A stretch of DNA of 64,000 nucleotides from Lactonifactor sp. BIOML-A5 (GTDB lineage: Bacteria > Bacillota > Clostridia > Lachnospirales > Lachnospiraceae). Under the pieces are notes generated by a model. That model was not told where the DNA came from, searched no databases, and saw only the letters and a program-made list of their open reading frames with translations. The stretch covers positions 1-64,000 of the forward strand of contig NZ_WKYV01000026.1 in assembly GCF_009677585.1 (NCBI RefSeq). The letters run 5' to 3'. Positions 52,368 through 62,327 of the stretch are shown here, piece by piece. The translations under genes and the position numbers were made by a program. Positions within the stretch are counted from its first letter, which is position 1. Each line of letters begins with the position of its first letter.

Positions 52368-53630
52368 TTAATTTGCTGAAATTCTTTTTGCAGCTGTCCT
52401 TTTATTGGCAAATATCAGTGACAATGCGGCAATGACCCCAATTACACACAATCCAATCAAAAAGTAAAAGATGTACTGATATCCCGTGTTCCCGTATTTG
52501 TCCAGCCAGCTGCCCAGCAGCGGAGGCAGGAAAGTATCGGGTATATTAAATCCGATGATAGAGGCAACGGAAATGGCCGTCCCTGATATCTCCGGAGGAA
52601 TCTCTGCCTCTGCAATGGTTGCCCACATAGTCCCCCTTGCCATAAAACATACAGTTGCAAGTATGAGGGATAATACGGTAAGTATAGTGATGAGTTCACT
52701 TCCCCCCGACGCGTTCGCTATGTAGATTACCACTGCTGCCATAATAATGTAGCAGCCGATTGCCAGCTTCGACGGAGAGTGCAGCTTATCCGCTATCACA
52801 CCTCCTACAGGACCTCCCAGTATCTTCAGCCCGTAGCTTCTGAAGATTGCAAGTACGCCGCTGAAGGTCACTGCGGCACCTAAAACATTGGTGAAGTAAG
52901 GAGTTAAAAAGGACTGGCTGCTGAAGAATCCGTAACTGCAGAAGACAATGATACAGCTCAGATAAAGCTTCGGCAGTTTAAAGACAGCAAATGTTTCTTT
53001 AATACTTACTGTCTTTCTCTCCTCTCCTCTTTCATCTGTAGATGTCATATTCTCATCGTAGAGCCACCATACCAGAAGTCCCCCTATGATGCACATCACA
53101 CCCATACTTGCCACTGCCCCTTTCAGGGCTGCTGTAGAATTGTCAAATCTGGAAAATACATACAAGGCTACAAAATTGCCGATTGTTGCCGACAGGCCGC
53201 AGACCCCTTCCCAGAAACCGTAGGCTCTTCCCTGTTCATCCTCTGGTGATATCAGGCGTACCGCCTTTAATATAGCCGCCCAGAAAGCAGTAACCCCTGC
53301 TATGGCAGATACGATCCAAGTAATCATGGCACATGCATAGTTTTTCATGGTAAACATAAAGAAAATACAGATAATTCCGTTTAAAAATGCGCTTCCTACA
53401 ATAATCCCTTTTGTCTTAAACCGATCGGCAATCCACCCTCCCGGAAGCAGTCCTGCCGTGCTGACTATGGTGTAAACAGTTAAAAGAAGTCCTAGCTTTG
53501 TATTGCTTACCCCCATTCCATCAATCATGGCATCATAGAATACATACTTGATATAAGGCAGGTTAAACATAGTGCCATATACCAACCCCAACGCAGTAAT
53601 TGCAATGTAACGTTTTGCTCTGCTATTCAT
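52368..53630 (-). CDS. MFS transporter, promoter-proximal gene of the oxoacid operon
   Basis: 420 residues, 12 membrane segments, MFS loop motif GGWIADRFKTKG near 62-75. Oxalate/carboxylate-type MFS members have similar size and layout, but no specific substrate can be read. It is the first gene of the operon and therefore likely the main importer or exporter of its acid. Ribosome site AAAGGAG. Confidence 0.9.
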   Translation of the reverse strand: MNSRAKRYIAITALGLVYGTMFNLPYIKYVFYDAMIDGMGVSNTKLGLLLTVYTIVSTAGLLPGGWIADRFKTKGIIVGSAFLNGIICIFFMFTMKNYACAMITWIVSAIAGVTAFWAAILKAVRLISPEDEQGRAYGFWEGVCGLSATIGNFVALYVFSRFDNSTAALKGAVASMGVMCIIGGLLVWWLYDENMTSTDERGEERKTVSIKETFAVFKLPKLYLSCIIVFCSYGFFSSQSFLTPYFTNVLGAAVTFSGVLAIFRSYGLKILGGPVGGVIADKLHSPSKLAIGCYIIMAAVVIYIANASGGSELITILTVLSLILATVCFMARGTMWATIAEAEIPPEISGTAISVASIIGFNIPDTFLPPLLGSWLDKYGNTGYQYIFYFLIGLCVIGVIAALSLIFANKRTAAKRISAN

Positions 53631-53757
53631 CCCATAACTCCTTTCTTTTTACCGCCTGGTTCCACCGTTTATTTGCATGCCAAATTACAATTGATGCTTT
53701 TGTATATATTTATTACTTTCTCCCTTTCTTTATTGTTAATATTATGTTATTGTAATA

Positions 53758-53768
53758 TTGTCATACAA
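53758..53768. promoter_or_regulatory. Candidate GntR operator over the oxoacid promoter
   Basis: TTGTCATACAA is a 4-3-4 dyad (TTGT/ACAA). On the minus strand it reads TTGTATGACAA and its TTGTAT also serves as -35, with CATAAT 16 bases downstream. A repressor there would block the operon. The GntR gene starts 210 bases away. The remaining bases of the 347-bp gap are AT-rich, with TATAAT at 53879-53884 as a likely -10 box for the regulator. Confidence 0.5.
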
Positions 53769-53977
53769 ATTTATTATGGTTATAAACTACCACAGAAACT
53801 TTTGCATGTCAATATTTATTGTGCATTTTTCATCGTTAACTTTTTAACTCCTTTAGCACTAATGCTTTATTAATTCTGTATAATATGGTAAAATTATAAC
53901 AATTATACAAAATACGACACACTATCTTTTACTTTTTACCCGGTATCATGTAAGAGATGCACAAATTGGAGGATGTC

Positions 53978-54703
53978 ATGTTTAATCACATTGGAAATAA
54001 AAAGAATTATGAATACATTGTAGAACAGATTAAGGATATGATTATAAACGGTGAGCTTACCGTGGGAGAACGGCTGCCCACAGAAAAAGAACTCTCTGAA
54101 AAATTTGGTGTAAGCCGCACCTCTGTGCGGGAGGCGCTAAAAGCCCTGGAGGTGATCGGCATCTGTGAAAGCCGGCAGGGGGGAGGCAATTTTATTGTAA
54201 ATAAGGTACAGGAACGGACGACCAATAACCTTTCACTCCTGTACACACTTAATAATGGAAAAATCGAAGATTTGATTCAGTTAAGAAGGTGCATAGAGTC
54301 TGAATCCATCAGAAATATTATTGAACAGGGCAATGACGATATTATCCATGAGCTTGGAGAAATTATTGAGCATTACAATTCCAGTGCCACATCAAAGGAA
54401 CGGACTGGCTGGGATCGGCAGTTTCATTCCAAAATTATAGAGGCTTCCGGAAACAGCATGTTTGTATTTCTTTTAAACGCTCTGTCTAAACTCTACTACC
54501 AGAATATATCTCTTGTATCTAAGATAATAGAAGATGCCTATCCTAAGGATCTGCTGCAGCAGGAACACAACGAATTGTATGAGGCAATAAAAACCAGGGA
54601 TCTGGAACTGGCCCAAAAAGCAATTAATGAACATTTTGCATTCACAGACGATGATCGGGCGGCTCTGAAAGTACTGCAGTCCATTGCTAAGGATCCCCTG
54701 TAG
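53978..54703 (+). CDS. FadR/GntR-family regulator of the oxoacid operon
   Basis: 241 residues. Winged helix 15-80 (GELTVGERLPTEKELSEKFGVSRTSVREALKALEVIG) and an FCD domain with RQFHSKIIEASGN near 155 and HNELYEAI, ALAQKAINEHF-like ends, the usual histidine ligands. Start at 53978 chosen for TTGGAGG; an earlier in-frame ATG (53957) has no site. Divergent from the operon at 45205-53630, its probable target. Confidence 0.9.
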   Translation: MFNHIGNKKNYEYIVEQIKDMIINGELTVGERLPTEKELSEKFGVSRTSVREALKALEVIGICESRQGGGNFIVNKVQERTTNNLSLLYTLNNGKIEDLIQLRRCIESESIRNIIEQGNDDIIHELGEIIEHYNSSATSKERTGWDRQFHSKIIEASGNSMFVFLLNALSKLYYQNISLVSKIIEDAYPKDLLQQEHNELYEAIKTRDLELAQKAINEHFAFTDDDRAALKVLQSIAKDPL

Positions 54704-54709
54704 ATTAAG

Positions 54710-54756
54710 AAAAAACCGGGAGAACTGCAAACACTCTGCAGACTCCCGATTTTTTT
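54710..54756. terminator. Bidirectional terminator
   Basis: CGGGAG (54717-54722) pairs with CTCCCG (54743-54748), an inner CTGCA/TGCAG extends it, with A-run before and T-run after. The T-run overlaps the stop codon of the next minus-strand gene. Confidence 0.8.
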
Positions 54757-55594
54757 ATCTTATGCTTGTTTCCAATGTTTTCATATAGCAGATTGCCTGC
54801 TTTGCATACTGATCCATTAATTTCGACTGCGTTTCCATATCACCGGAGGCATAAGGGTTCGCCAGCCTGGGCATAAACTCCATAGTTATAGGCCCCTCGT
54901 AACCGATATCCTTCAGAACATAAAACATCTCCTTAAAGTCCGTGCTCCCCAGACCTGCCGCCTCCCGGGTATTATCCGCAATATGCACATGCATAAGATA
55001 CGGAGCTATCATCCGAAGGCTGGCTCCTATATTATTTTCTTCCAGACTCATATGAAACATGTCGGCCATAATCCCCACTGCGGGATGATTCACCTCACGG
55101 ACAAATGCCAACGCCTTGGAAAGTGTATTTACCAGATACGTTTCATATCTGTTAATGGCCTCGACAGCCAGGCGTATTCCCTGGGTCTGTGCATAATCTG
55201 CCGCTTTTCGTACATTAGACACAGCATTGGCCCAGGCCGTCTCATAGGAGCGTCCGGGGAGTGGTTCCGTTCTTCCCACCGGAGAGGGCACCACAATCAT
55301 ATACGGGGCTCCCACCTTTTTTGCAAAATCCACATTATCTTTTATATACTGGACCGCCTTTTCTGCCTCCCCGGGTTCCCCTGAGGTTAAATCCCTGTCT
55401 TCCGGAAAGATTCCGCACAGGGAGGTACAAATTAAACCATACTCTTCCAGTAAATCAACCATCTTATCCTGATCCGTGGTATATGGCTCTGCGGCAAATT
55501 CTATGCCGTCATAACCGTATTTTTTCAGTCTCTCAAAACTATATTCTATCTTTTCGTTTCCCACAATCCACTGGGTCATACTATACCGGTACAT
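54755..55594 (-). CDS. Sugar isomerase/epimerase-like TIM barrel 1
   Basis: 279 residues of the AP-endonuclease-2/xylose-isomerase-like superfamily. Metal-site positions visible: Glu in LAVEAINRYET, Asp in IMADMFHM, His in MHVHIADN, Glu in ITMEFMPR. This pattern is typical of tagatose/psicose 3-epimerases, inosose isomerases and related enzymes. Paralogue of the enzyme at 62328-63158 (shared NRYETY and DLFHM-type motifs). Last gene of the sugar operon. Confidence 0.85.
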   Translation of the reverse strand: MYRYSMTQWIVGNEKIEYSFERLKKYGYDGIEFAAEPYTTDQDKMVDLLEEYGLICTSLCGIFPEDRDLTSGEPGEAEKAVQYIKDNVDFAKKVGAPYMIVVPSPVGRTEPLPGRSYETAWANAVSNVRKAADYAQTQGIRLAVEAINRYETYLVNTLSKALAFVREVNHPAVGIMADMFHMSLEENNIGASLRMIAPYLMHVHIADNTREAAGLGSTDFKEMFYVLKDIGYEGPITMEFMPRLANPYASGDMETQSKLMDQYAKQAICYMKTLETSIR

Positions 55595-55604
55595 AGCATC
55601 CTCC

Positions 55605-56594
55605 TTATTCTGTTTTCAGCGCCGCGTCAAAGGCAATGCCGGAGGGTGAAAAATTCATCTTCCGGATATATGCATAGGATTCCCTGGCTCCTGTTTCCCG
55701 TTCCATTCCGGAGTCCTCCCATTCCACAGACAGCGGTCCCTCATACCCCATTTGATTCAGTTCCCTGATAATTCCGTCAAAGTCCACATCCCCGTGTCCT
55801 ACGGATACAAAGTTCCACTTTCTTCTGGTATCTCCAAACTCCAGATGAGATCCCAGGATTCCGGCCCTCTCGTTCTGGTTCAGCTTTACATCTTTGATGT
55901 GCACATGATAGATTCTGTCGGAAAAATCCCGCAGATAAGTCAGCTCGTTCACTCCCTGCCACACCAGATGGCTGGGATCATAGTTAATCCCCAGGGTCGG
56001 TCTGCGTCTGAATGTATCAAGGAGTGCTTCTGTTGTATAATAATCAAAGGCAATTTCTGTGGGGTGTACCTCAAGTGCAAACTTAATTCCGTATTCATCA
56101 AAGACGTCAAATATAGGAGACCAGAGATCATAAATCCTCTGATACCCCTGCTCTATCATTTCTTTTGTTGTCTGAGGATATGAATACCACCAGGCCCACA
56201 AAGGGGATCCTGTAAAGCAGGTAATTACCTGAACCCCCATAAGATGGGCAGCTTTTACCGTGCGTTTCATTTCCTCTACTGCCCATTCCCTGATCTTATC
56301 CGGCTGTCCTGAGATACTGGAGGGCGCAAAATTATCCAGCCGCGGATCCCACACATCTCCCACACACTGCCCTGTCAGATGAGCAGAGATTGCATAACAA
56401 GAAAGATGATGCTCTTTTAGGGTTGCCTGTACATACTCTACATAACCCTTTTCTTCCAGGGCTCTCTGTACATTAAAATGCGCATGAGTGGCTAATTCTA
56501 ACCCTTCATAGCCAATAGATTCTGCCAAACTGCATAAGGCTTCTAATGACATATCTCCAAACTGCCCGGAAGCCAGCGTAATTGGACGACTCAT
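55605..56594 (-). CDS. Sugar isomerase/epimerase-like TIM barrel 2
   Basis: 329 residues, same superfamily but longer and only distantly related to the other two. Metal-site regions: FALEVHPTEIAFD, INYDPSHLVWQG, HVHIKDVKLN and LSVEWEDSG. Such larger members include enzymes acting with Gfo/Idh/MocA oxidoreductases on keto-sugars or inositols. Directly follows an oxidoreductase gene by 12 bases. Confidence 0.85.
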   Translation of the reverse strand: MSRPITLASGQFGDMSLEALCSLAESIGYEGLELATHAHFNVQRALEEKGYVEYVQATLKEHHLSCYAISAHLTGQCVGDVWDPRLDNFAPSSISGQPDKIREWAVEEMKRTVKAAHLMGVQVITCFTGSPLWAWWYSYPQTTKEMIEQGYQRIYDLWSPIFDVFDEYGIKFALEVHPTEIAFDYYTTEALLDTFRRRPTLGINYDPSHLVWQGVNELTYLRDFSDRIYHVHIKDVKLNQNERAGILGSHLEFGDTRRKWNFVSVGHGDVDFDGIIRELNQMGYEGPLSVEWEDSGMERETGARESYAYIRKMNFSPSGIAFDAALKTE

Positions 56595-56606
56595 ACTATT
56601 TACCTC

Positions 56607-57638
56607 CTATTCTACGGTAACCTTTTTTCCTGTCCGGGCTGACTCCATTGCCGCAAAAACTGCTTTCATAGCAGAAAGTGCCTCCTCCCCGGATATGGCA
56701 GGTTCCTGATTGTTAACTAGACAATCTACCCAGAGATCTATAATTCCTGATTTGGTCTGATGATCATTGGTCTGAATTTCATCTGCCTCGTACAGGGTAC
56801 GAGTCCCGTCCTTATATTCTATGACTATGGAATACCGGGGATCCTCGTAAATATGCATCACTCCCTCAGTCCCGTACAGCACGGTGTGATTATCCTCCTG
56901 TCCGTAACAGGTCCAGCTGGCCTTCATAATCCCCACACAGCCTCCATCCATCTGATAGATACAAACGGCATTGTCATCCACACCGATGAAATTGCCCTCC
57001 TTGTCCCGTTTGTCTAGAGTTCCCACATAAGCCATCACCTCATGTACCCTCTGTCCCGTAAGAAACTGGATCAGATCCGTCTTATGAATCCCCAAATCTG
57101 CCATTGCACCGAAAGCCGCTTTCTTTTTATCAAAAAACCAAATCTGGCTGCTGTCAATGGTCCAGGTCTCCGGACCGCTGTGCTGAAAATTTGTCTGGAA
57201 CGTAATAATGCTTCCAATCTCCCCTGCCTGTACCAGTTCCCTGGCTTTTGCATGAGCCCTGGCCAGTCTCTGATTATGGCCAATCATGAGAAATTTGCCG
57301 GTCTCCCTGGCCGTCTGTACCATTTTTTCACATTGCTCCAGGGTAATTGCCATAGGCTTCTCACAAAGCACATGCTTTCCCGCCCTGAGTGCCTCCACCG
57401 TCATATCGCAGTGAAATGCATTTGCCACGCAGATACTTACTGCATCAATAGACGGATCCCTCAGCAAGTCCTGAAAATCTTTGTACGCTGTGGCTTCATA
57501 CCGGGATGCCACTTCACAGGCCCTTTCATAGTTCAGGTCATAAACCCCTGCGATCACTACCTCTTTCCGGTCTGCATATTCCGGAAGATGACGCACCTGA
57601 GCGATCTTCCCGCATCCGGCTACACCAATTTTTATCAT
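56607..57638 (-). CDS. Gfo/Idh/MocA oxidoreductase 1
   Basis: 343 residues. N-terminal Rossmann motif IGVAGCGKIAQVRHLPEY, the family motif CEKPMAI (about 95, active-site Lys in EKP), and GIHKTDLIQFL near 180 with catalytic His. NAD(P)-dependent oxidation of a sugar or cyclitol hydroxyl is expected. Ribosome site GGGAGG. Confidence 0.9.
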   Translation of the reverse strand: MIKIGVAGCGKIAQVRHLPEYADRKEVVIAGVYDLNYERACEVASRYEATAYKDFQDLLRDPSIDAVSICVANAFHCDMTVEALRAGKHVLCEKPMAITLEQCEKMVQTARETGKFLMIGHNQRLARAHAKARELVQAGEIGSIITFQTNFQHSGPETWTIDSSQIWFFDKKKAAFGAMADLGIHKTDLIQFLTGQRVHEVMAYVGTLDKRDKEGNFIGVDDNAVCIYQMDGGCVGIMKASWTCYGQEDNHTVLYGTEGVMHIYEDPRYSIVIEYKDGTRTLYEADEIQTNDHQTKSGIIDLWVDCLVNNQEPAISGEEALSAMKAVFAAMESARTGKKVTVE

Positions 57639-57707
57639 ATCCTTTACCTCCCGGGACTGCCCCTGCCCTCCGAAAACAGCGGGGAGGCGCAGGAGACATC
57701 CGTCAAA

Positions 57708-58787
57708 CTAATCGTCTATATGAGAATATTTACTAAAATGCCGGGGATCTAATAAATCCGCAACCTCCACACTCTCTCCGGTCTTTGCCGCATATTTTGC
57801 GCCCAGAACCATGGCAAGGCTATAAAGATTATCCCTTCCATTTGTCTCAGGTTCTCTGTTCTCTGCAATGGCCGCTGCAAATTCTGCAATAGAGGCCATT
57901 CTTTCCTCTTCCTCCATAGCAGCCAGATCAAACACAAGATCCCCGTTTTTCTCCACAGCTCCGTCCTGGAATACAGAGACAAAAAGATCGGAAGGATGCA
58001 GTATTACCTGATTATTATGCCAGTGAATCTCCCCTTCGCTGCCCTGAATCCTCCAGTCACCGTCCCATGTAGTCTCCCATCCCTGGGAAACCCAGTTGCC
58101 GTTATAGGAGACAACAGCGCCGTTTTCCATTTCAAAAATAACACTGGCTGCAGGATTTCCCTTAAACCAGCTCCAGCTGGTATTCCAGGAGTGTGCTTTG
58201 ATTCTTACAGGGTTCAATCCCAGAATCCCACGAATCTGATCAAAATGATGAATACTCATATCTTGAATCAGAGGTTCAAACATTTCTGTGCGAAATCCTG
58301 TAAAATGAGGCGCTTTTTGAAAGTTTATAAATACACTTCCAATTTCCCCCACAAATCCTTTTTCCACTATTTGCTTTACTGTCTGGGGAGCCCTTTTAAA
58401 CCTGTAATTCTGGCTGATCATTAATTTTTTTCCTGCTTTTTCGGCCGCCAGCACCATCTTAAGCGCATCCTCCATCTCTTCAGCCAGAGGTTTCTCTACC
58501 AGACAGTGCAGTCCGCACTCCAAAGCCTCAACAGCAACCTCCTTATGAAAAGCCGGAGGAACTACTACAAAGGCAGCGTCTGCCTCAACATGCTTGACAG
58601 CTTCCTTTAATGTCAGAAAGCAAATAGAGGGATCCAGATGATAGGTATTCACTGCGTAATCCAGCATTTCCTGTTTCATATCTACCAGCCCCGCCAATTC
58701 CACCCAGGGAGACTGAAGTGCCTTTTCTACCCAGCTGAATCCCCAGCTTCCGGTTCCTATCTGTATTACCTTAAGTTTTCTCTTCAT
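57708..58787 (-). CDS. Gfo/Idh/MocA oxidoreductase 2
   Basis: 359 residues. IQIGTGSWGFSWVEKAL is the dinucleotide motif, LVEKPLAEEM the EKP lysine, and SIHHFDQIRGILG the His region. Distinct from the neighbouring oxidoreductase. Two such enzymes plus epimerases suggest oxidation at one carbon, epimerisation or isomerisation, and re-reduction, as in 3-keto-sugar or inositol pathways (inference). Follows the binding protein gene by about 30 bases. Confidence 0.9.
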   Translation of the reverse strand: MKRKLKVIQIGTGSWGFSWVEKALQSPWVELAGLVDMKQEMLDYAVNTYHLDPSICFLTLKEAVKHVEADAAFVVVPPAFHKEVAVEALECGLHCLVEKPLAEEMEDALKMVLAAEKAGKKLMISQNYRFKRAPQTVKQIVEKGFVGEIGSVFINFQKAPHFTGFRTEMFEPLIQDMSIHHFDQIRGILGLNPVRIKAHSWNTSWSWFKGNPAASVIFEMENGAVVSYNGNWVSQGWETTWDGDWRIQGSEGEIHWHNNQVILHPSDLFVSVFQDGAVEKNGDLVFDLAAMEEEERMASIAEFAAAIAENREPETNGRDNLYSLAMVLGAKYAAKTGESVEVADLLDPRHFSKYSHIDD

Positions 58788-58817
58788 GATCTTCGACCCT
58801 TCTTTATGTATATAAAA

Positions 58818-59849
58818 CTACTTGATCTGATTTGCCCAGTTTTCCGGATCTTCTACATTATCGCTGGTAATGAGTCTGGGATATACATACTGTTCCTTTT
58901 CAGGATTCTCATCCTCTCCATTCAGATACTTATAAGCCACATCAACTGCCAAAGCACCCATATCAAAAGGATTCTGTTCCACAGTGGCGTCCAGATATCC
59001 ATCCCGGATATAATCCAGCTCTGCCGGTGTTCCGTCAATACAAACAACGGGAACATGTCCTTCTTCCCCTACTTTCTTTAATTGGTTTATCTGCTTTAAT
59101 CCCGCAATGACACCTCTGACCATCTCTCCGTTATGGGTAAACACCGCGTTAACTTCGCTGTTAGAGGATAAAATATCAACAGTAGCATTCTGGGCTGTCT
59201 CCGCATCCCAGTTACAGTCATTGGCAATTACTTTGTAGCTGCTGTTAGTGGCCATCTCATCCTCAAAGCCTCCGCCCCGCCGCACTGCATGGTAAGCGCC
59301 TGTTGCACCGGTACATTCCAGCACACTGCATGGCTCTGCAATTTCCATAAGATGTTCGGCAGCCATTTTTCCGCCGGCTTTATTGTCAAAGGTACAGGAC
59401 GCCAACACCTCACATCCCTCTGCCACATTCCCATCCAGAACTACAACAGGAACCCCTGCATCGTTAGCTTTTTTTACGCCTGCTACCAGTTCCTCCGAAT
59501 TATTTGGAGCCAGCAAAATAGCATCAACACCTTTTGTGATACTGTCTTCAATCTGTGTAATCTGTGTCGAACTGTCAGAGTTTCCATCCAACACTTCTAC
59601 CTCAATCCCATACTCTTTGCATTTATCCTGGATCCCCTGATCCAACGCCACCATAAATTCAAATCCGCGGCTGTACAGCAGTGCAGATATCTTATATGTA
59701 TCTTTCTTTTCCGGTTCCTGTTCTGCTGCTGTATCTGTTGCCTCCTTATTTTCTGTCTCCTCTGCACTGTCATTCTTTCCGCATCCAGCGGCAAGCACTG
59801 CAACAAGTAAAACTGCCATCATAACGCTGAGTATTCTTTTCTTTACCAT
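58818..59849 (-). CDS. Ribose-type ABC substrate-binding lipoprotein
   Basis: 343 residues with a lipoprotein signal ending in LAAGC (Cys near 23), an acidic linker, then a periplasmic-binding-protein type I fold (ISALLYSRGFEFMVALDQG, VDAILLAPNNSEEL, ECTGATGAYHAVRRGGGF, VFTHNGEMVRGVI). Captures a monosaccharide or polyol outside the membrane. Ribosome site AAGGAGGA. Confidence 0.92.
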   Translation of the reverse strand: MVKKRILSVMMAVLLVAVLAAGCGKNDSAEETENKEATDTAAEQEPEKKDTYKISALLYSRGFEFMVALDQGIQDKCKEYGIEVEVLDGNSDSSTQITQIEDSITKGVDAILLAPNNSEELVAGVKKANDAGVPVVVLDGNVAEGCEVLASCTFDNKAGGKMAAEHLMEIAEPCSVLECTGATGAYHAVRRGGGFEDEMATNSSYKVIANDCNWDAETAQNATVDILSSNSEVNAVFTHNGEMVRGVIAGLKQINQLKKVGEEGHVPVVCIDGTPAELDYIRDGYLDATVEQNPFDMGALAVDVAYKYLNGEDENPEKEQYVYPRLITSDNVEDPENWANQIK

Positions 59850-59874
59850 AAAAATCCTCCTTCACACTGGTCCC

Positions 59875-60846
59875 TTATCTGGAGCGTTTCCCAATTCTGT
59901 TTCTGTTTGCATCCAGTAAGGCCGCAATAATAATAACTACACCTTTTACAATCTTATCCCACGCAGGGGGAACTCCCAATAGATTAACCGCATTTGAGAC
60001 AAGAGAAATCAAAATAACACCTAAGACAGTACCCATAACGGTGCCCCGTCCGCCCGACAGGCTTGTGCCACCCACTACTACTGCGGCAATGGCATTCATT
60101 TCCACACCGTCACCGGCATTGGGGCCCGCGGATTCCAGCCGGATCGTTAAAAGAAGACCGGCAATGGCTGCACACAGACCTGAGATCATATAGGCCATAA
60201 TGATAATACGCTTTGTCCGGATACCTGCCAGCTTTGCCGCCAGTTCACTGCCTCCCACTGCATATATAGATCTCCCAAATGCAGTCTTCGAGAGACAGAT
60301 CCAGGCTATTATACAGAAGATTACCACTACCCAAACAATCAGGGGAATCCCAATTACGTAAGAAGAAGTAAGCACCGTAAAAGCTCTCGGCACAGGTCCT
60401 ATGTTTGCACTGTTAGTAAACACCAGTACAATACCCCGGGCAATACTCATAGTGGCAAGCGTAACAATCATCGGAGGAATCCTAAATTGTGTTACCAGAG
60501 AACCATTGATGATACCAAATGCAATTCCCACTGCAAGCATAACTAAAACACCTACAAATGGCGGGAAACCTGTCTTTACAATCAGAGCCATTCCTATTGC
60601 CGAAGCTACCGCTTCCACGGATCCTACGGACAGATCAATCCCTCCGGTAATAATTACAAAAGTTACCCCGAGAGACAGCGTACAAAGTATAGTAGACTGA
60701 ATCAGCAGGTTTCTCAGGTTATTCCATGTGAGAAAACTGGGAGTCAAAACAGACATTACAATAATAAATACCAACAACACAAGAAACAGCCCCATTTTAT
60801 CCAGAATCTGTCCTAGCTGTCCTGATTTTGTTTTAATTTGCTGCAA
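59875..60846 (-). CDS. Ribose-type ABC permease
   Basis: 323 residues, eight to ten membrane segments. Typical RbsC-like motifs: IITGGIDLSVGSVEAVASAIG and NAIAAVVVGGTSLSGGRGTV. Starts at TTG (60846) after GGAGGTG, inside the last codons of the ATPase gene (14-base overlap). Pairs with the ATPase and the lipoprotein. Confidence 0.92.
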   Translation of the reverse strand: MQQIKTKSGQLGQILDKMGLFLVLLVFIIVMSVLTPSFLTWNNLRNLLIQSTILCTLSLGVTFVIITGGIDLSVGSVEAVASAIGMALIVKTGFPPFVGVLVMLAVGIAFGIINGSLVTQFRIPPMIVTLATMSIARGIVLVFTNSANIGPVPRAFTVLTSSYVIGIPLIVWVVVIFCIIAWICLSKTAFGRSIYAVGGSELAAKLAGIRTKRIIIMAYMISGLCAAIAGLLLTIRLESAGPNAGDGVEMNAIAAVVVGGTSLSGGRGTVMGTVLGVILISLVSNAVNLLGVPPAWDKIVKGVVIIIAALLDANRNRIGKRSR

Positions 60847-62311
60847 GTTTAATCACCTCCTCCTTTGAAACCTTATGGTCATTGAATTTCCCCGCTATCT
60901 GTCCTTCCCGCAAAACCACAATGCGATCACTTAGAGCAAGAAGTTCCAGAATGTCTGAAGATACCAGCAATACTGCCAGACGATTTTTGACCGCCTCATC
61001 AATTAATTTGTGAATCTCTTCTCTTGCGCCCACATCAACGCCTCGAGTTGGTTCGTCAAGAAACAATATTCTGGGATCCATGGCCAGACTTCTGGCCAAT
61101 ACTACCTTTTGCTGATTGCCGCCGCTCAATGAATTGACATCGGTTTCCACAGAAACTGTTTTAATTCTGAGCTTGTTCCTGTAATCCTCGACAACCGCTC
61201 TCCCCTGCTTTCTCTGTACCATCCCATAACTGCTGATTTTTTTCAGTATTCCCAGCTGTATGTTATGCTCCACAGACTGTCCCAAGACCAGACCCTGAGT
61301 CTTCCTGTCCTCCGGCACCAGGGAAATTCCTTCCCTAATAGCATCTGCAGGGTGATGAAAATTCCTGCGTTCTCCATTCACCAATATTTCTCCGCTGTCA
61401 TAGGCATCTGCGCCGTACAGTGCCCGTACTATTTCCGTTCGTCCGGCTCCCACCAGACCAGCCAGTCCCACAACCTCTCCTTCATATAAATCAAAGGAAA
61501 TATCTTTAAACATTCCCCGGCTGGTCAGATGCTTTACCTCCAGAACTTTTTTCCCTTTTTGTTTCACCCGATGCCTGACCTCAATGTTCCCGGCTTCTCT
61601 TCCTACCATCATCTTAACAATCTCGTCCTTCGTGGCATCCTGGCCTGGCACACAGCCAATATATTTTCCGTCACGGAATACTGTTATCTTATCTGCTATT
61701 GCAAAAACCTCTTCCAGACGGTGGGATACATAGAGGACAGCTATTCCCTGATTTTTTAGTTCTTTAACAATTCTGAGCAGATTATTGGCATCCACCTCTG
61801 ACAGGGAAGCTGTGGGTTCATCCAATATCAGTACTTTTATATCCTTAGAGAGTGCCTTCGCTATCTCGACCAGCTGCTGTTCTCCTGTGGAGAGGGAAGA
61901 TACAATGCTCCTAGGATTTATATTGGCTCCGATCCTGGCAAGTATACCGGATGCCCTCTCATTCATCCCTTTCCGGTCCAAAAAACGGGTCTTTCCCTTG
62001 GGCCAGTCACCTAAAAATATATTTTCTGCTACACTTACCTCCGGTACTAATAAAAGCTCTTGATGAATGACGGCAATCTTATTCATCTGGGATTCTCTGG
62101 GGTTTCTCAAAACAGTTACCTGTCCATCGATACGGATCTCCCCTGAATCCGGCATATGTGCACCGGCGAGTACTTTAATGACCGTAGATTTTCCCGCTCC
62201 ATTTTCTCCTACCAGGCAATTTATTTCCCCGCCCTTCAGGTGCAGCTCTACATCATCCAATGCCTTTGTACCTGAAAAGGACTTTGTAATATGCTTTAGT
62301 ATAACCTCCAT
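60833..62311 (-). CDS. Ribose-type ABC ATPase (tandem domains)
   Basis: About 492 residues with two ABC domains: Walker A GENGAGKST and LSTGEQQLVEIAKAL in the first, degenerate Walker A GLVGAGRTE and LSGGNQQKVVLARSL in the second. This is the RbsA/XylG/MglA layout. ATG at 62311 after AAGGTG is preferred over GTG at 62320. Energises uptake of the operon's sugar. Confidence 0.93.
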   Translation of the reverse strand: MEVILKHITKSFSGTKALDDVELHLKGGEINCLVGENGAGKSTVIKVLAGAHMPDSGEIRIDGQVTVLRNPRESQMNKIAVIHQELLLVPEVSVAENIFLGDWPKGKTRFLDRKGMNERASGILARIGANINPRSIVSSLSTGEQQLVEIAKALSKDIKVLILDEPTASLSEVDANNLLRIVKELKNQGIAVLYVSHRLEEVFAIADKITVFRDGKYIGCVPGQDATKDEIVKMMVGREAGNIEVRHRVKQKGKKVLEVKHLTSRGMFKDISFDLYEGEVVGLAGLVGAGRTEIVRALYGADAYDSGEILVNGERRNFHHPADAIREGISLVPEDRKTQGLVLGQSVEHNIQLGILKKISSYGMVQRKQGRAVVEDYRNKLRIKTVSVETDVNSLSGGNQQKVVLARSLAMDPRILFLDEPTRGVDVGAREEIHKLIDEAVKNRLAVLLVSSDILELLALSDRIVVLREGQIAGKFNDHKVSKEEVIKLAAN

Positions 62312-62327
62312 ACCCACCACACCTTAT

